A stretch of 64,000 bases of DNA from Sarcomyxa edulis. Lineage: Eukaryota > Basidiomycota > Agaricomycetes > Agaricales > Mycenaceae. The position numbers were made by a program, and so were the translations under genes. Location: NCBI GenBank assembly GCA_009761415.1, contig QUOL01000007.1:806001-870000 (forward strand). The letters are read 5' to 3'. Each line of letters begins with the position of its first letter. Position 1 is the first letter of the stretch. Below the pieces are notes generated by a model. That model was not told where the DNA came from, did no database searches, and saw only the letters and a program-made list of their open reading frames with translations. Shown in pieces: positions 29,801 through 39,629 of the stretch.

Positions 29801-30395
29801 GATGAATCCTTTCGGACTCGCGGGGGTGTTCTCTGACAAGGTGGAGTCTCCGCGACCTGTCATCCGTATGGTGTTTGCGTTAGCATCACCCAAGTCTGCT
29901 ATCAAGTTTGATCCCGCACCTTCAGTCCGTAGGTCACCCCGCAACACAAAGAAAGCCGAAACGCGTCCGGAACCGCTGACTCGGAGCGGCAAGCCGACAC
30001 GAAAATCTACATGCTTCGACATCTGGTGCGCAGGCTGCGACTCGAAAACATTCAGAGTCATCAAAGAGAACGAGGACCACATCTACTTGGATCTTCTCGA
30101 TCGCACACGCAACAGCCATGAACCATATGACGTTGATTATGGGTCGATGGAAAACAGGGCTGACCGCAGTACAGCACGGCGCGTGATGCATGCAGGTGGA
30201 CAATCCGCACTGGAACATTATATGCATTTCACTGGCAATCATGTTGACCAGAAGGAGGATGCTCAAGGCGAAGGGAGTGGCTCTCAAACCAAAGCGACAG
30301 AGCCCAAGGGAAGGACAACCGACCGTAAGGGCAAGGGCAAGGCCCTGAACTCGACTAGGACCCTTCGGCCCAGGGTACCAAAAGTAGGGCCATGA
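26842..30395 (+). CDS. copy C: P-loop NTPase-REase-like protein, intact motifs
   Basis: Third paralogue and the longest type, over 1000 residues. It starts 'MPPRMATRKRPLEQPDNPRP' plus TKR (NLS-like). Walker A 'QSSGTGKSRTFD' lies near 27592-27620, and Walker B is the canonical 'LLVICFDEAH' (about 28450-28482). The C-terminal signature 'GGIDILIPIL' and 'ILIQVKND' (about 29670-29760) retains both Asp and QxK, so it looks catalytically competent if the fold assignment is right. A Pro/Thr/Ala-rich insert is encoded by three 18 bp repeats (28256-28309). A basic C-terminal tail ('KGRTTDRKGKGKAL', ending 'RPRVPKVGP') is absent from A, B, D, F and G. From the NTPase exons to 220 bp past the stop it is nearly identical to copy E on the other strand, but exon one differs and resembles A and B. 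Confidence 0.82.
28256..28309 (+). repeat. 18 bp coding minisatellite in copy C
   Basis: Three tandem imperfect units of 18 bp (CCTTCCCCCACTGTCGCG and variants) in frame, coding a PSPT(V/A)A-type Pro-rich linker between the N-terminal NTPase exons and the Walker B exon. The same array is in copy E at about 45362-45415. Confidence 0.7.
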
Positions 30396-30741
30396 TACGG
30401 GATGTCTGGAATTTCGGAGGTGCAAGGTTTTTCGTAGATCTGTACATGTTATGCACGACTCATTTTATGCGCTCATGTATCTGTACATCATGATTTCTTC
30501 AATCTAATATCGACGCTACTATCTGTTGTTTCCCTTGAGTAACTTAGGACACTTAGTATTGGACGAGTATCGTCAACTCCAGGAACCGAAATTCATAAAC
30601 CGCACGTCGACAGGGTGTATACTATATTACAACAAAGCAAAATCTCCAAAGCAATCTAAATACCCATACTTCATGACCACCACATGTATGTTCGTTCAAG
30701 ACGATGGTACGTACCAGAAATATGGACCGACACTGTTCGCT

Positions 30742-31197
30742 TTAAGCACTGCTCTTGAGGGACTCTTCTTGGAAAGGATCACCGATTTCTGTCGCGTATT
30801 TCAGCATAGACGATCTCAAACTACGGATAACGAACTCACCCCTTCTCAGGTCCTCCATGACCGTAACATCAATCAGATCGTCCTTCTCTTTCCTTCCACT
30901 TCCACCTTCCTTGCTTTCCCAATACGTACTCCCGCCGCCCCTCCTCGATTCCTCTCTCCTCCTTGTTTTCGGGTCTCTGCTGGACGAAACTGCTCCAAAA
31001 GAAGACCCGGGTAACCTACGTTTGGAGGGGCTAGATCCGCCAGAGAAGGCAGAAGTGAGGTCACTGAGGTGGGTGGCGATGTTTGCGAGGTTGGGACCTA
31101 ATTGTGATGATTGCATTTGAGCATCTTCGTCTGGCGGCGGTGAGCCCGAGGACGGTGTAGATGGGGATGGTGAATCTAGTTCGGGTGGGGAGTTCAT
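30742..31197 (-). CDS. small hypothetical protein, divergent from NEDD1
   Basis: An open frame of 151 codons starting 'MNSPPELDSPSPSTPSSG' and ending 'GDPFQEESLKSSA'. It is Ser/Pro-rich at the N terminus, with an 'LANIATHLSDLTSAF' helix, a basic middle ('SKRRLPGSS', 'KTRRREESRRGGG') and a likely helical end 'IDVTVMEDLRRGEFVIRSLR'. I do not recognise the family. It lies 180 bp from the NEDD1 start, head to head, so the two probably share a promoter region, and only about 125 bp from the end of the inverted duplication. A GTACGT site inside the Gly-rich stretch could be an intron donor, so the C-terminal part is less certain. Confidence 0.5.
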   Translation of the reverse strand: MNSPPELDSPSPSTPSSGSPPPDEDAQMQSSQLGPNLANIATHLSDLTSAFSGGSSPSKRRLPGSSFGAVSSSRDPKTRRREESRRGGGSTYWESKEGGSGRKEKDDLIDVTVMEDLRRGEFVIRSLRSSMLKYATEIGDPFQEESLKSSA

Positions 31198-31376
31198 TCT
31201 TGTTGAATATTTCGAGAGCTAGATCTATGTAGTTGAAGCGAAGTTTAGGAGGAAGATGATTGAGAGTTGCGGTCACCTGCAAGAGACGCGTCGAGTATCG
31301 TTTGGTCGAAACACGACTTGAACTCGAACTTTTAGCCCACTTTTAGCAGGATCTTCAGTCGACAACGAGCTCGACG

Positions 31377-34098
31377 ATGAGCTCGATGTTGGCCGTAGCG
31401 ACAACGGACGCCCTCACGTTGATTGAAGCACAATCCGTTAAACGTGCTTCGTCTTCGACAACAATATCGCCTTCTCATTCCCTGCTATCTCAGCCGACTG
31501 GAACAACATGGTCTCAAGACAACTCTTCTCTTTTCTTCGCCTCTTCGGGTACAATCCAGAGATACGATGCCGCTTCTAATACCATCCACAGTCTATACAC
31601 CTCCTCGGAAGAAGAACCAATAGCTCACTTGGTGGCAAAAGATAAGGGCAGCACCCTCATATTCAACCAATCACATAGAATTCACGTTCTCGAGTATGGC
31701 TCCCCTAATAAGCCAAAGATATCCCAGACATTCGAATCTCACAAGGCACCCATCACATCCCTCTCCCTTTCTAATGACTTCACCCTCCTCGCATCTACTT
31801 CTGCTGGGGCAGCGCACGTACACAACCTGTCCATGGGCTCGCATACCGTACTTCGCGGGCTCGGTGTGTCGTCGCAATCTGTGATCAACACATGTGTGTT
31901 CCACCCACATTCGCGTACCCGACTTCTCCTTGGGATTGGTTCTCAACTTGTTGTATACGATACTACTCGACCTTCAGGTCCCATGAAGACTGTTCCTATG
32001 AGCACTGAGGTTGATGGCCACGGTGATATTGTCGCAATAGCGTGCAGTCCGTTTAGTAAGACGCTTGTGGCTGTCTCCACTCTCAGTGGGTACGTTGGTC
32101 TCATCGACCTTGACAAGGAGAAAGGGTGCGTTCGTTTGTTTAGTCATTTGTGTGTGCGTACTGATCCACGAAGTGCAGACTCTTCCGTTCCATCACCTTA
32201 TCAACTCCACTCACTCCATCGTTGTCGTTCTCTCCAGAAGGAGCAGCGATTTATCTCGGATCGGAGAATGGGAAACTACTTATCCTAGATTTGAGATCCC
32301 TCGATAAACCACCTCGGTCCATCACCATTGGTACCGATGGGATGCGGGTGGAGAGTATTAGTGTGCAGGTACGCGACATCCGTGTCCAGTCTCGTTTCGA
32401 GAGCTCATTCGGTCTTATTACAGAGAAAAACCAAAGGTTCCCCAGATCCTGTCACGAAATCGACTACTACTACCACTACAGCCAAATCAGTGGATACAAA
32501 GCCGGAAACAGTAATAGCTAACAGCAAGCCTATCGTCGTTACCAAGAAGTCAGATGTACCTGCCAATGCTCCAACCCGTCGCCCATCCGGCACTGTCAAT
32601 GCCAAGCCAGCCGCTCCATCGAAAGCCGCTCCTACCACTAAACCTACCCGTGCGAGGCTGGGATCCGGTACAGTGGGGAATGGGCCCACTGCATCACCTG
32701 CTCGTGCTCTACGGACGACGAGTACTGTTACCTCTCCACCTCCAAAGGTAGTGAGGAGTACATCCAAGACAATTGTTTCGTCTCCGAAAATCAAGCCTAC
32801 TCTCACCACTACTACTTCTGGTCCACACAAGAAGGCAGAAATTCCGGGTACGAAACACAAACCTAGTGGCATTGACAATAGGAACAAGGTCTTCTCACCG
32901 GTACGCGATCCACTTGGTAATAGCCATGGTGGTGAGGGTGCAGATATCTCAGGTGCATGGCATTCCTGAGTTATCCGTCGATTCATTGGTTATTGACTTT
33001 GATGTTGCAGTTCAACTCGAGAATCTCGGTATGGGTATAGCTGCTTTTGAGAAAGGTACAACGCCGACGAAGACGAGATCGAGAAGTCCAGCACCCCCTA
33101 GCACTACACCTCCGTTACCTCGTGTTTCTGGTTCTACTCACACGAGAAAGGCTTCTGGTTCAGAAAAACCTACACGCGTCCGTACTACATCGACCACTTC
33201 GACTACATCCCGAACAGCAGCAGCAGCAGCAGCGACGGAGTCGATGTCTGAAAAGCCTGCACGCGTTCGTACTGGTTCCTCTACGTCTCGTGCACCAGTG
33301 ACATCAGCAGCAGGAGATATGGAGTCCATCTCCGGCCGGTTGAGCGTCCCATTACGACGACCAAGAACCGGATCGTCTGCGTCGAGAGCAGGAACAGAGT
33401 CAGCCATCAGTGCTGCTGGGAGTGCACGATCACGATCCTCGGCGCGTTTGATGCGAGATAGGGATAGTCGTACACCGTCACCAGATTTACCTGATATCAA
33501 TAACGTGGATCCGATGACTCCGATTCCTGGGAAGAAAAAGACGACGATGGGGGTGTTGGGCTTGGGGACGCCTGATGTGGATCGGTGGATACAGGCTGGG
33601 AAGGAGAAACAGAATGATATCAAAGGCAAGGGAAAGAGTGTGGGTTTTCAGGAAGACAGCGGGAGCGAAAGTGATGAGGATGAGGATGTCGATGATGAGA
33701 AGGAACGCCAACGTGAACGAAGTTTGACGATGCAAATATCACCTCGTCGACCTTCGAATAGCGCGACGTACCCAAGTTCAATGTCAGCAGCATCTAGAGC
33801 CGCGTCGGCTTCCTGGGCTCCTGTTCCGTCACCACTCCTTCGGTCTGCTTCACACTCTCAACAGCACTCGTCGCCTCATGAGTTGTTGCGGACGATTGTG
33901 CAGGATGTGATGTATGACTTCCAGAGAGATACGAAGGCGGAGATGATGGGTTTGCATCTGGATTTGGTGAGGATGGGCAGAGGGTGGAAGAAGGAGCTCA
34001 GGGAGGCTATGGGGGAATATGGGGATGAGTTGAGGGAGTTGCGGGAGGAGAATACGAGGTTGAGAGAGGAGAACGAGCGGTTGAGGAGGGGCTATTGA
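31377..34098 (+). CDS. NEDD1: NEDD1-like WD40 protein, gamma-tubulin complex targeting
   Basis: NEDD1 proteins recruit the gamma-tubulin ring complex to spindle poles and centrosomes. The first about 330 residues are WD40-like blades: 'TGTTWSQDNSSLFFASSG', 'HKAPITSLSLSNDFTLLAST', 'INTCVFHPHSRTRLLLGIG', 'GDIVAIACSPFSKTLVAVS' and, after an intron near 32128-32178, 'PSLSFSPEGAAIYLGSENGK'. A long basic Ser/Thr/Pro-rich linker with TTSTTS and poly-Ala tracts follows. The C terminus is a predicted helix and coiled coil, 'HELLRTIVQDVMYDFQRDTK' to 'ELREENTRLREENERL', which corresponds to the gamma-tubulin-binding end of NEDD1. Introns lie near 32128, 32370-32433 and 32963-33010. The start is ATG 31377; a second Met is codon four. 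The overall architecture and C-terminal helix support the call; sequence similarity in the linker is not expected. Confidence 0.78.
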
Positions 34099-34322
34099 GG
34101 TTATGCAGCATGCTGGCTATGTTATGCTATTTATGTTGTCTAGCCGTACTTTCTTGCGTATCAATAATATGTTCCATGTTCAACTCAGCCTATAGCGTTC
34201 ATCTCATACACCAACTTGAGAGCAAATTACAAATCACAAGTCAGCAAGGACCGAAGTCCGTATACGAAGCAACATGGTCAGTAATACACAAGAACATCGA
34301 AGGGAAGTACATCCCAGCCAAG

Positions 34323-35639
34323 TCAGGATTTTTGCGCTAGCGCTCGTCGCTTCTCAGCCCATTCTTTAGCTCGGAGGCGTCTGGCTTCCTTGGCTGCCTC
34401 GTCCGTATCCCCTTCCTGGGCCACCCCTACATTCTCTGCGCTGTTATCCTCTGCTTTCCCCTCGGGTTCGGCGTCAGTATCTTTACCTTGTTCTGCGTCA
34501 CTATCACTATCCCCATAGGCAGCTAGACCCAAGACTGCTCCGCTTTTCAACTTAACCTCCTTTCCTTTCTCTTCCTTCTCCATCTTCACTCGACCTTTGA
34601 GCAGCCGCCAGGTTCTACTCCATCGACCTCTTAAAAATGCGAACCGTTTGTCCGCTCCATAATTAGCCAATATACGCATCTCAAGCTGGGCCGGATTCGG
34701 CGAAGATAGAATATGAGCTGCTGTCCTTCGCATGAGCTCTTTTTCAGACTCGTCTGGCTGGAAGAAGATTATATTGCAGTCTCAGTCTCCCGTACCGTAT
34801 GATAAGCGAGATCACGGTGCATACCTCTTCATCACTTCCACCCCACACTTCTTCCTCTTCTGGTACATCCTCCTCTCCCCGTTCCGCACGCAATGCCTCC
34901 AATCTCTTTTCTCGGTTCAAAGCGATAGTTCGTCTACGTTTGTCGCGTCTGTAATCTTCTGCTTCATCTGGAGTGAAGAAGAAGGTATCTTCGGAATCTG
35001 ACGGTAGGTCTGACCATCCACTCGCGGGAGAATCGGGTAGAGATTCGGGATGAGAGCTCGAGGACGGAACAGGAAGGGCGTCCAGCAACAGTCGAGCATC
35101 GTATCTGTTGAAAAGTAGAGTAATAAGAAGTGTTTTACGATCACAAGGAAAGTTAGAAAGGACTGCAAATGCCTAAATTACGGCGCCATTTGACAACGAT
35201 TTCCATACTACCAGTTTGTGTTTCATGGTCCGGCGTAAGCCCTGAGCGCAGACGAGCAGACATACGTATAGGACAATATCATGGATTAAACAAGACTCTG
35301 AACAAGACTAACGTACCTATCTATCCATATAGCGTTCTTACCATCCTCTGGTCTCGTTGAGAAATCTCTCTCATCTCCGTCGAACCCATTACCACTGAAC
35401 GCAGCGTGGCCCCATTTGATAAGTCCACTACCAACAATCTCTCGCTCCCTATCCCTAGACGCAACTTCCAGAGAATCTGCTGCCAGTCGAGCCTGTTCGC
35501 CATGTATTATATCCGCTTCATGGGCCTGTATGAAAAGAACAGACAAGGGGTCAGGATCTGTTTCTTGAATAGTCGTCTGTTCATCGTGATGCTTCGTTAG
35601 GGTGTTCGAGCGGTGTTTTCGTTTGCGAGAAGAATGCAT
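34323..35639 (-). CDS. SWAP-N / SURP-domain protein, splicing-regulator-like
   Basis: Three-exon minus-strand gene. Exon one (from ATG 35639) has a basic N terminus 'MHSSRKRKHRSNTLTKHHDE' and runs to 'IWIDR', which joins 'YDARLLLDALP' across an intron (about 35112-35292). That restores the IDRYDxRxLL motif typical of the suppressor-of-white-apricot N-terminal (SWAP-N) domain. Exon two is acidic with 'DSEDTFFFTPDEAEDYRRDK'. Exon three has 'LMRRTAAHILSSPNPAQLEM' and 'ILANYGADKRFAFLRGRW', which fits a SURP module (helix, acidic/hydrophobic pairing, 'F.FL'). It then turns into a Glu/Lys-rich end, 'RRLRAKEWAEKRRALAQKS'. SWAP/SURP proteins act in nuclear pre-mRNA splicing. The domain calls are by eye. 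A TIR element is inserted about 100 bp upstream of the start. Confidence 0.68.
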
Positions 35640-35739
35640 TGAGGGACATGGGCGTTCTTGCCAAGGCTATAGTACTCGGAGGGGCTGTTGGACAACAAGT
35701 GCAGATAGATACTGGGCGCTGTGCTGTGTGGCTGTACCG

Positions 35740-36800
35740 TATGGCGGTCAAAACGTAACATTATTCATTTGCGCACCGCAACTTCTATTCGCGCTACACA
35801 GCTCATAATCGCGCAGCGCAACACACCAGCGCAACGCAACTTTCGACCGCAACGCTACTTTGGGGTGATTTTTGGGACTTGCCCAACTTACGAAGGGGTT
35901 TTTAGTTGGGATTTGAATGTATTTTTTGCATTTTCACTTGACACTGTGCACTATAGAATGATTTGCCTGATCATACACAAATCCTCGCTTGTTCCAGTGC
36001 ATGCACCATCAGAGGTATACCCTGGAATAATTTGCCTTACTTATACGTGAGGAAAAGTGGTGCTAAGTCTCGGCAGTTGCTCGGCAGAGCCTTGGACAAG
36101 GGTGATTTAATTAACATTTGTCCCACACTGACCTATCTGTATTGCTGGTCAAACCATAGTCAGCTAGATATCATTTATTCGCCGTCGTCGCCCCCTTGTC
36201 GCCCCCAGGATTGTCGAAGACGTCGAAGGTGTCGAAGGGTTGTGGGAGGAATTCTCGGCAACCCCCGTAAGTAATACCCGAAAACAAGGCAGGTTCTTCC
36301 GACGTTTGTCCGGCCTCGCGTCGTCGTTCGGCTCAATGTCGACAAGCTTTTCTCCACCCGTCTTCTCCTCCAAAAACCCTCAAGTCCCCCCAAGTCGACG
36401 ACCTCGCCCCAATTCATGGCACTTATTGCCTGAACATCCGACTCTTCCAACTCAAAGGCGGTCAAAACCAAATCGGAGCCCTCAAGCTGTTTGAAGGGAC
36501 ATGAACAGTGCAGGACAGTGCTATTCGTCTTCGGGGTACATGCCTACGGAGTCCCCGGACCATCGAAGCTTCTAAAGGGTCCCTGGGCATTGCTGTGGAT
36601 AGGCCCCGGACCATTTGAAGGTTGTCGGACGTCTCCCGTGTACCTATTTACTATATTAGTCCCCCCAAATTCCCCCTTGTACCTAATAACCAGGTCATTA
36701 TTACTATGTTAGCAAGAGTTGCGTGGTGCGCAAGTTCAAAGATGCGCAGATTTCAAAGTTGCGCTGCGCGAGCGAATATTGTTACGTTTTGACCGCCATA
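35740..36800. mobile_element. 1.06 kb non-autonomous DNA transposon with TIRs
   Basis: The ends are inverted repeats: TATGGCGGTCAAAACGTAAC at 35740-35759 and its complement at 36781-36800. The match continues a few bases with one mismatch (about 26 of 27). GTACCG flanks both sides (35734-35739 and 36801-36806) and reads as a target-site duplication; with the neighbouring bases it could be 8 bp with one mismatch. Subterminal sequence carries many GCGCAACGCAAC-type repeats at both ends (35770-35860 and 36725-36780), a layout typical of transposase-binding arrays. The interior has no coding region that I can support. Superfamily is uncertain: hAT-like or KDZ-like by TSD size. Confidence 0.82.
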
Positions 36801-36939
36801 GTACCGTCTGATGGTGGCAACGCGACTTGGATATAAACTTTTGAGATCAACGAGAATATGTCTGTCTTCGTGAGCTTGACGTTCTCCAGACTATGCCCCC
36901 GGTATTTCTATCCTTTCTTCTCCGCTAAAGTCTTGCTTG

Positions 36940-38508
36940 ATGCTTGGACTGGGCCTTCTGTTCTTTTTCTTCGGTTTCATACCCTTCCTTTCGACATGTT
37001 CTCCAACGAACCGATCCATTGACGACACCAATGGAGACATCATAACCGGTTTCAAGCCCGTGTACTCACCATCCACTGTTGGTGTTTGGAAAAATGCAGG
37101 ATGCACGGATTGTGCTGTGGTTCCAGATAAAGCACTAGCATTTGACGGTACTTGGACCTCTGCTACGTACAATCCAGGTCTCAAAAGGATGTCGGTAGAT
37201 CTTGAGTTTCATGGTACGGCGCTTCTAATTCCATGGGGTGTATGAATTTTGACAGTCATTTTGGTGTAGGTACCGGAATTTATGTGTATCTTATTCTGGC
37301 GAACAACGTCGCTCCTGGGATCACAACACTGACAGACTGCAATTTCACGCTGGATGGAAACCTCGTGGGGACGTTTCGACACGTTCCTACCACGTCCACG
37401 GCACTGCAGTATAACGCTAGCGCGCTAGCTTATGCTAGCAACAGTCTCTCGAACAACAATCATATACTTAGTATCGTCACGGCTGGACCGAATTCGGTGC
37501 TTGTAGTATTTGATTATGCACTGTACACGTTGGTGTTCGTTCCTTACACTTGAAGTATCCATTCATTGACTTGCATCATACAGGTTCGACGACACCGTGA
37601 TCGCGCCTAGCTCCCATCCGTCGCAGACCACTGCTACCACTACCAGGAGCTCCACTAGAACTGGTCCAACGGTTACCGCATCTGCTGCTGCAGAGAATGG
37701 CGCGACATCAAAAAGTCACGGACTTCCTCCAGCAGCTATATCAGGGCTTGTCATTGGCGGAACAGTCTTGATTGCGATATCCCTCTTCATTTTCTCTTTT
37801 CACGGCAAGATAAAGCGTCGTTTCAGACCATCAGCAAAGATACCTGAAGACGGCATTCCTGATGCTCCACCCAGATCTACGCCGATAGATGGCACAGCGT
37901 CATACAACCCAGGAACTACGTTCAGAGGTGCGCATATCAACATCGCCGCTACTGGTACCCTTCCCTCTCGCCCAAGCCTACCTTCGGCTGACATGACCAG
38001 CGACAACCCATATTCCACACCTCCATCTTCATGGACTCCTGACAGTCGTCGCTTCACTCGTGGTGCGCGGACGGTCCTATCAGCCTTACCCAGTGGCCTT
38101 ATCGTCATGTCCGCTGGTAGCATATCTGGACGTAGCAGCCCGGAACAACCTCTTCCTTCTTCAGGTGCTATCGCAACACCTATGACAGCGCCATTGCATT
38201 TCCCTCGTCGGACTGATGTAGTTGAGATGCAGAGGATGCGAGAAATCGAGATACATCGGTCAAGGCGACAAGTGAATCTTGAGAATCAGATGAGGCGGAT
38301 AAAGCAGGAGATGAGGGAGTTACAGGAGGGTAGGCCGATTGGGCGAGGTGCAAGCGAATGGAACGCCTCAGATACAGGGGAACGAATAGCGCTGATGAAT
38401 GCAGAGATTGATCGGTTACACGAGTGGCAACGGTCGGATTGGGGGCAAGGGCTATCGGATGAACCTCCTCCTGACTATAGTCCAAATCCAGTGTCCTTTG
38501 TGAAGTAA
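36940..38508 (+). CDS. single-pass membrane protein, agaricomycete type, with PPxY motif
   Basis: Starts 'MLGLGLLFFFFGFIPFLSTC', a signal peptide, at ATG 36940; the earlier ATG at about 36893 soon meets a stop. The extracellular part of about 200 residues is beta-rich ('SIDDTNGDIITGFKPVYSPS', 'WTSATYNPG', 'VYLILANNVAPG', 'FDYALYT'). It is joined across introns near 37213-37268 and 37535-37583. A Ser/Thr-rich stalk ('TTATTTRSSTRTGPTV') and one membrane helix, 'AISGLVIGGTVLIAISLFIF', follow. A basic stop-transfer 'HGKIKRRFRP' leads to a cytosolic tail with a coiled coil ('RSRRQVNLENQMRRIKQEM') and the C-terminal 'EPPPDYSP', a PPxY motif that can bind WW-domain ubiquitin ligases such as Rsp5. 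This layout is familiar in mushroom genomes. No function is known to me. Confidence 0.75.
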
Positions 38509-38669
38509 CTTCTAACATACTTATCTATAGTCCTAGAATATATGTAAGGCTTCTCGAAGATTCACGCTCTGAGTGTGTACTTACATCCTCCAGTCGAGTA
38601 CGCGGTGCAAATTTCTCAGATATTCTGAAGTCAAGTCCACTACTGAGACTGATGTGACACGGTGCCCAG

Positions 38670-39425
38670 ATTATTGCCGTTTGCAGAAAAATTGGCGGCG
38701 GCGCGTTTTCTCACGATTTCGGCTCAACAAGCAATCCTACCTTCTGCGAGCTATTACTCCACAATGAAGGTGTATATCTGCGAAATTTGAGACACATATA
38801 TTTCTCTATAGCTTACCGCTAGACAGCCCCGCTTTCAGATTGAAAAACGGTTCAATTTTGAGTAATTTGGGTAATTCGCCCCTATCTTTGGCATCTTGAA
38901 GGTCTGCGAGCGATATCATTGTTCCAAGACAGTTTCTGGTCAAATTCCGAGTTCCAGACATTATATATTGGTGCATTCAAGACTGCCCCATGCAAAACAT
39001 GGCTATATTAGAGGCTGTACCAATCACATGAGTATCGGTCTGTTCTACAATATCTGGCTCTCCCGGTAAGACAACTTGAAGTAGTCAGAAGCCTGTTTTT
39101 TACATGGGGCTGTCTCGAGAACACAGATACATAATTCCTGGAAGCTCAGGTAGGGCCAGAAAGTGTCTAGGAACAAAGGCATCGCTCGCCAACCGACAAA
39201 CCACAAGAGATAGGGGTAAAATGTTCGAATCACTCAAATCTTAACGGATTTTTATTCTGAAAGTGGGGCTATTTAGGAAATGACTAGATACAAATATCTA
39301 CATCTTGAATGATGTGGAAATATACGTCCATTGTGGAGATATCACTCGCAGAAGGTGGGATTACCTTTCGAGCCGAAATCGTGAGAAAACGCGCCGCCGC
39401 CAATTTTTCTGCAAACGGCAATAAT
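38670..39425. mobile_element. 756 bp foldback / MITE-like element forming a long hairpin
   Basis: The outer 56 bp (38670-38725, beginning ATTATTGCCGTTTGCAG) recur as a perfect inverted copy at 39370-39425. Inside them the two halves remain alignable as imperfect inverted repeats nearly to the centre. Examples are CCTTCTGCGAG, AGCCCC.CTTTCAGA, CCCCTATCT, GCGAGCGAT and GACAGTTTCTGG on the left, against CCACCTTCTGCGAG, AGCCCCACTTTCAGA, CCCCTATCT, GCGAGCGAT and GACACTTTCTGG on the right when complemented. The middle is near 39020-39040. I could not define a target-site duplication. No coding region is supported. The transcript would be a hairpin of about 370 bp per arm. Confidence 0.82.
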
Positions 39426-39629
39426 TGAGAAAGGGCCATATGTAAGCAGAAACCTTCGAAACATAAACAGCGATCTATGCTAGCAATTGTGGCGCAAAAC
39501 CCATACATGCAGAGCTTGTAGACAAAACGAGTGGCACAGATTTAGATACACAGGAACGCACACTCCGATTCGATCATGGCTGGACTCGAGCTCAATTTGA
39601 ATGAGGTCCATATAATCAGCGACTGAACG

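Larger units (their letters stand above)
26716..30616 (+). repeat. left arm of the large inverted duplication (copy C unit)
   Basis: This segment is repeated in inverted orientation at 43042-46960. Identity is very high through the last NTPase exons, the nuclease exon and the 3' flank, and ends abruptly after ACGTCGACAGGGT at 30616 (its complement starts at 43042). Exon one is divergent inside an otherwise matching unit. Weaker homology continues upstream into the 3' flank of copy B, matching that of copy F. Confidence 0.75.

Noticed and set aside
32405..32986. 193-codon open frame antisense to NEDD1
   Set aside because: It mirrors the low-complexity Thr/Pro/Lys linker of NEDD1 on the other strand and has no features of its own.
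39430..39629. Possible further element next to the foldback hairpin
   Set aside because: I found no inverted ends or target duplication beyond 39425; this stretch is treated as the 3' flank of copy D.
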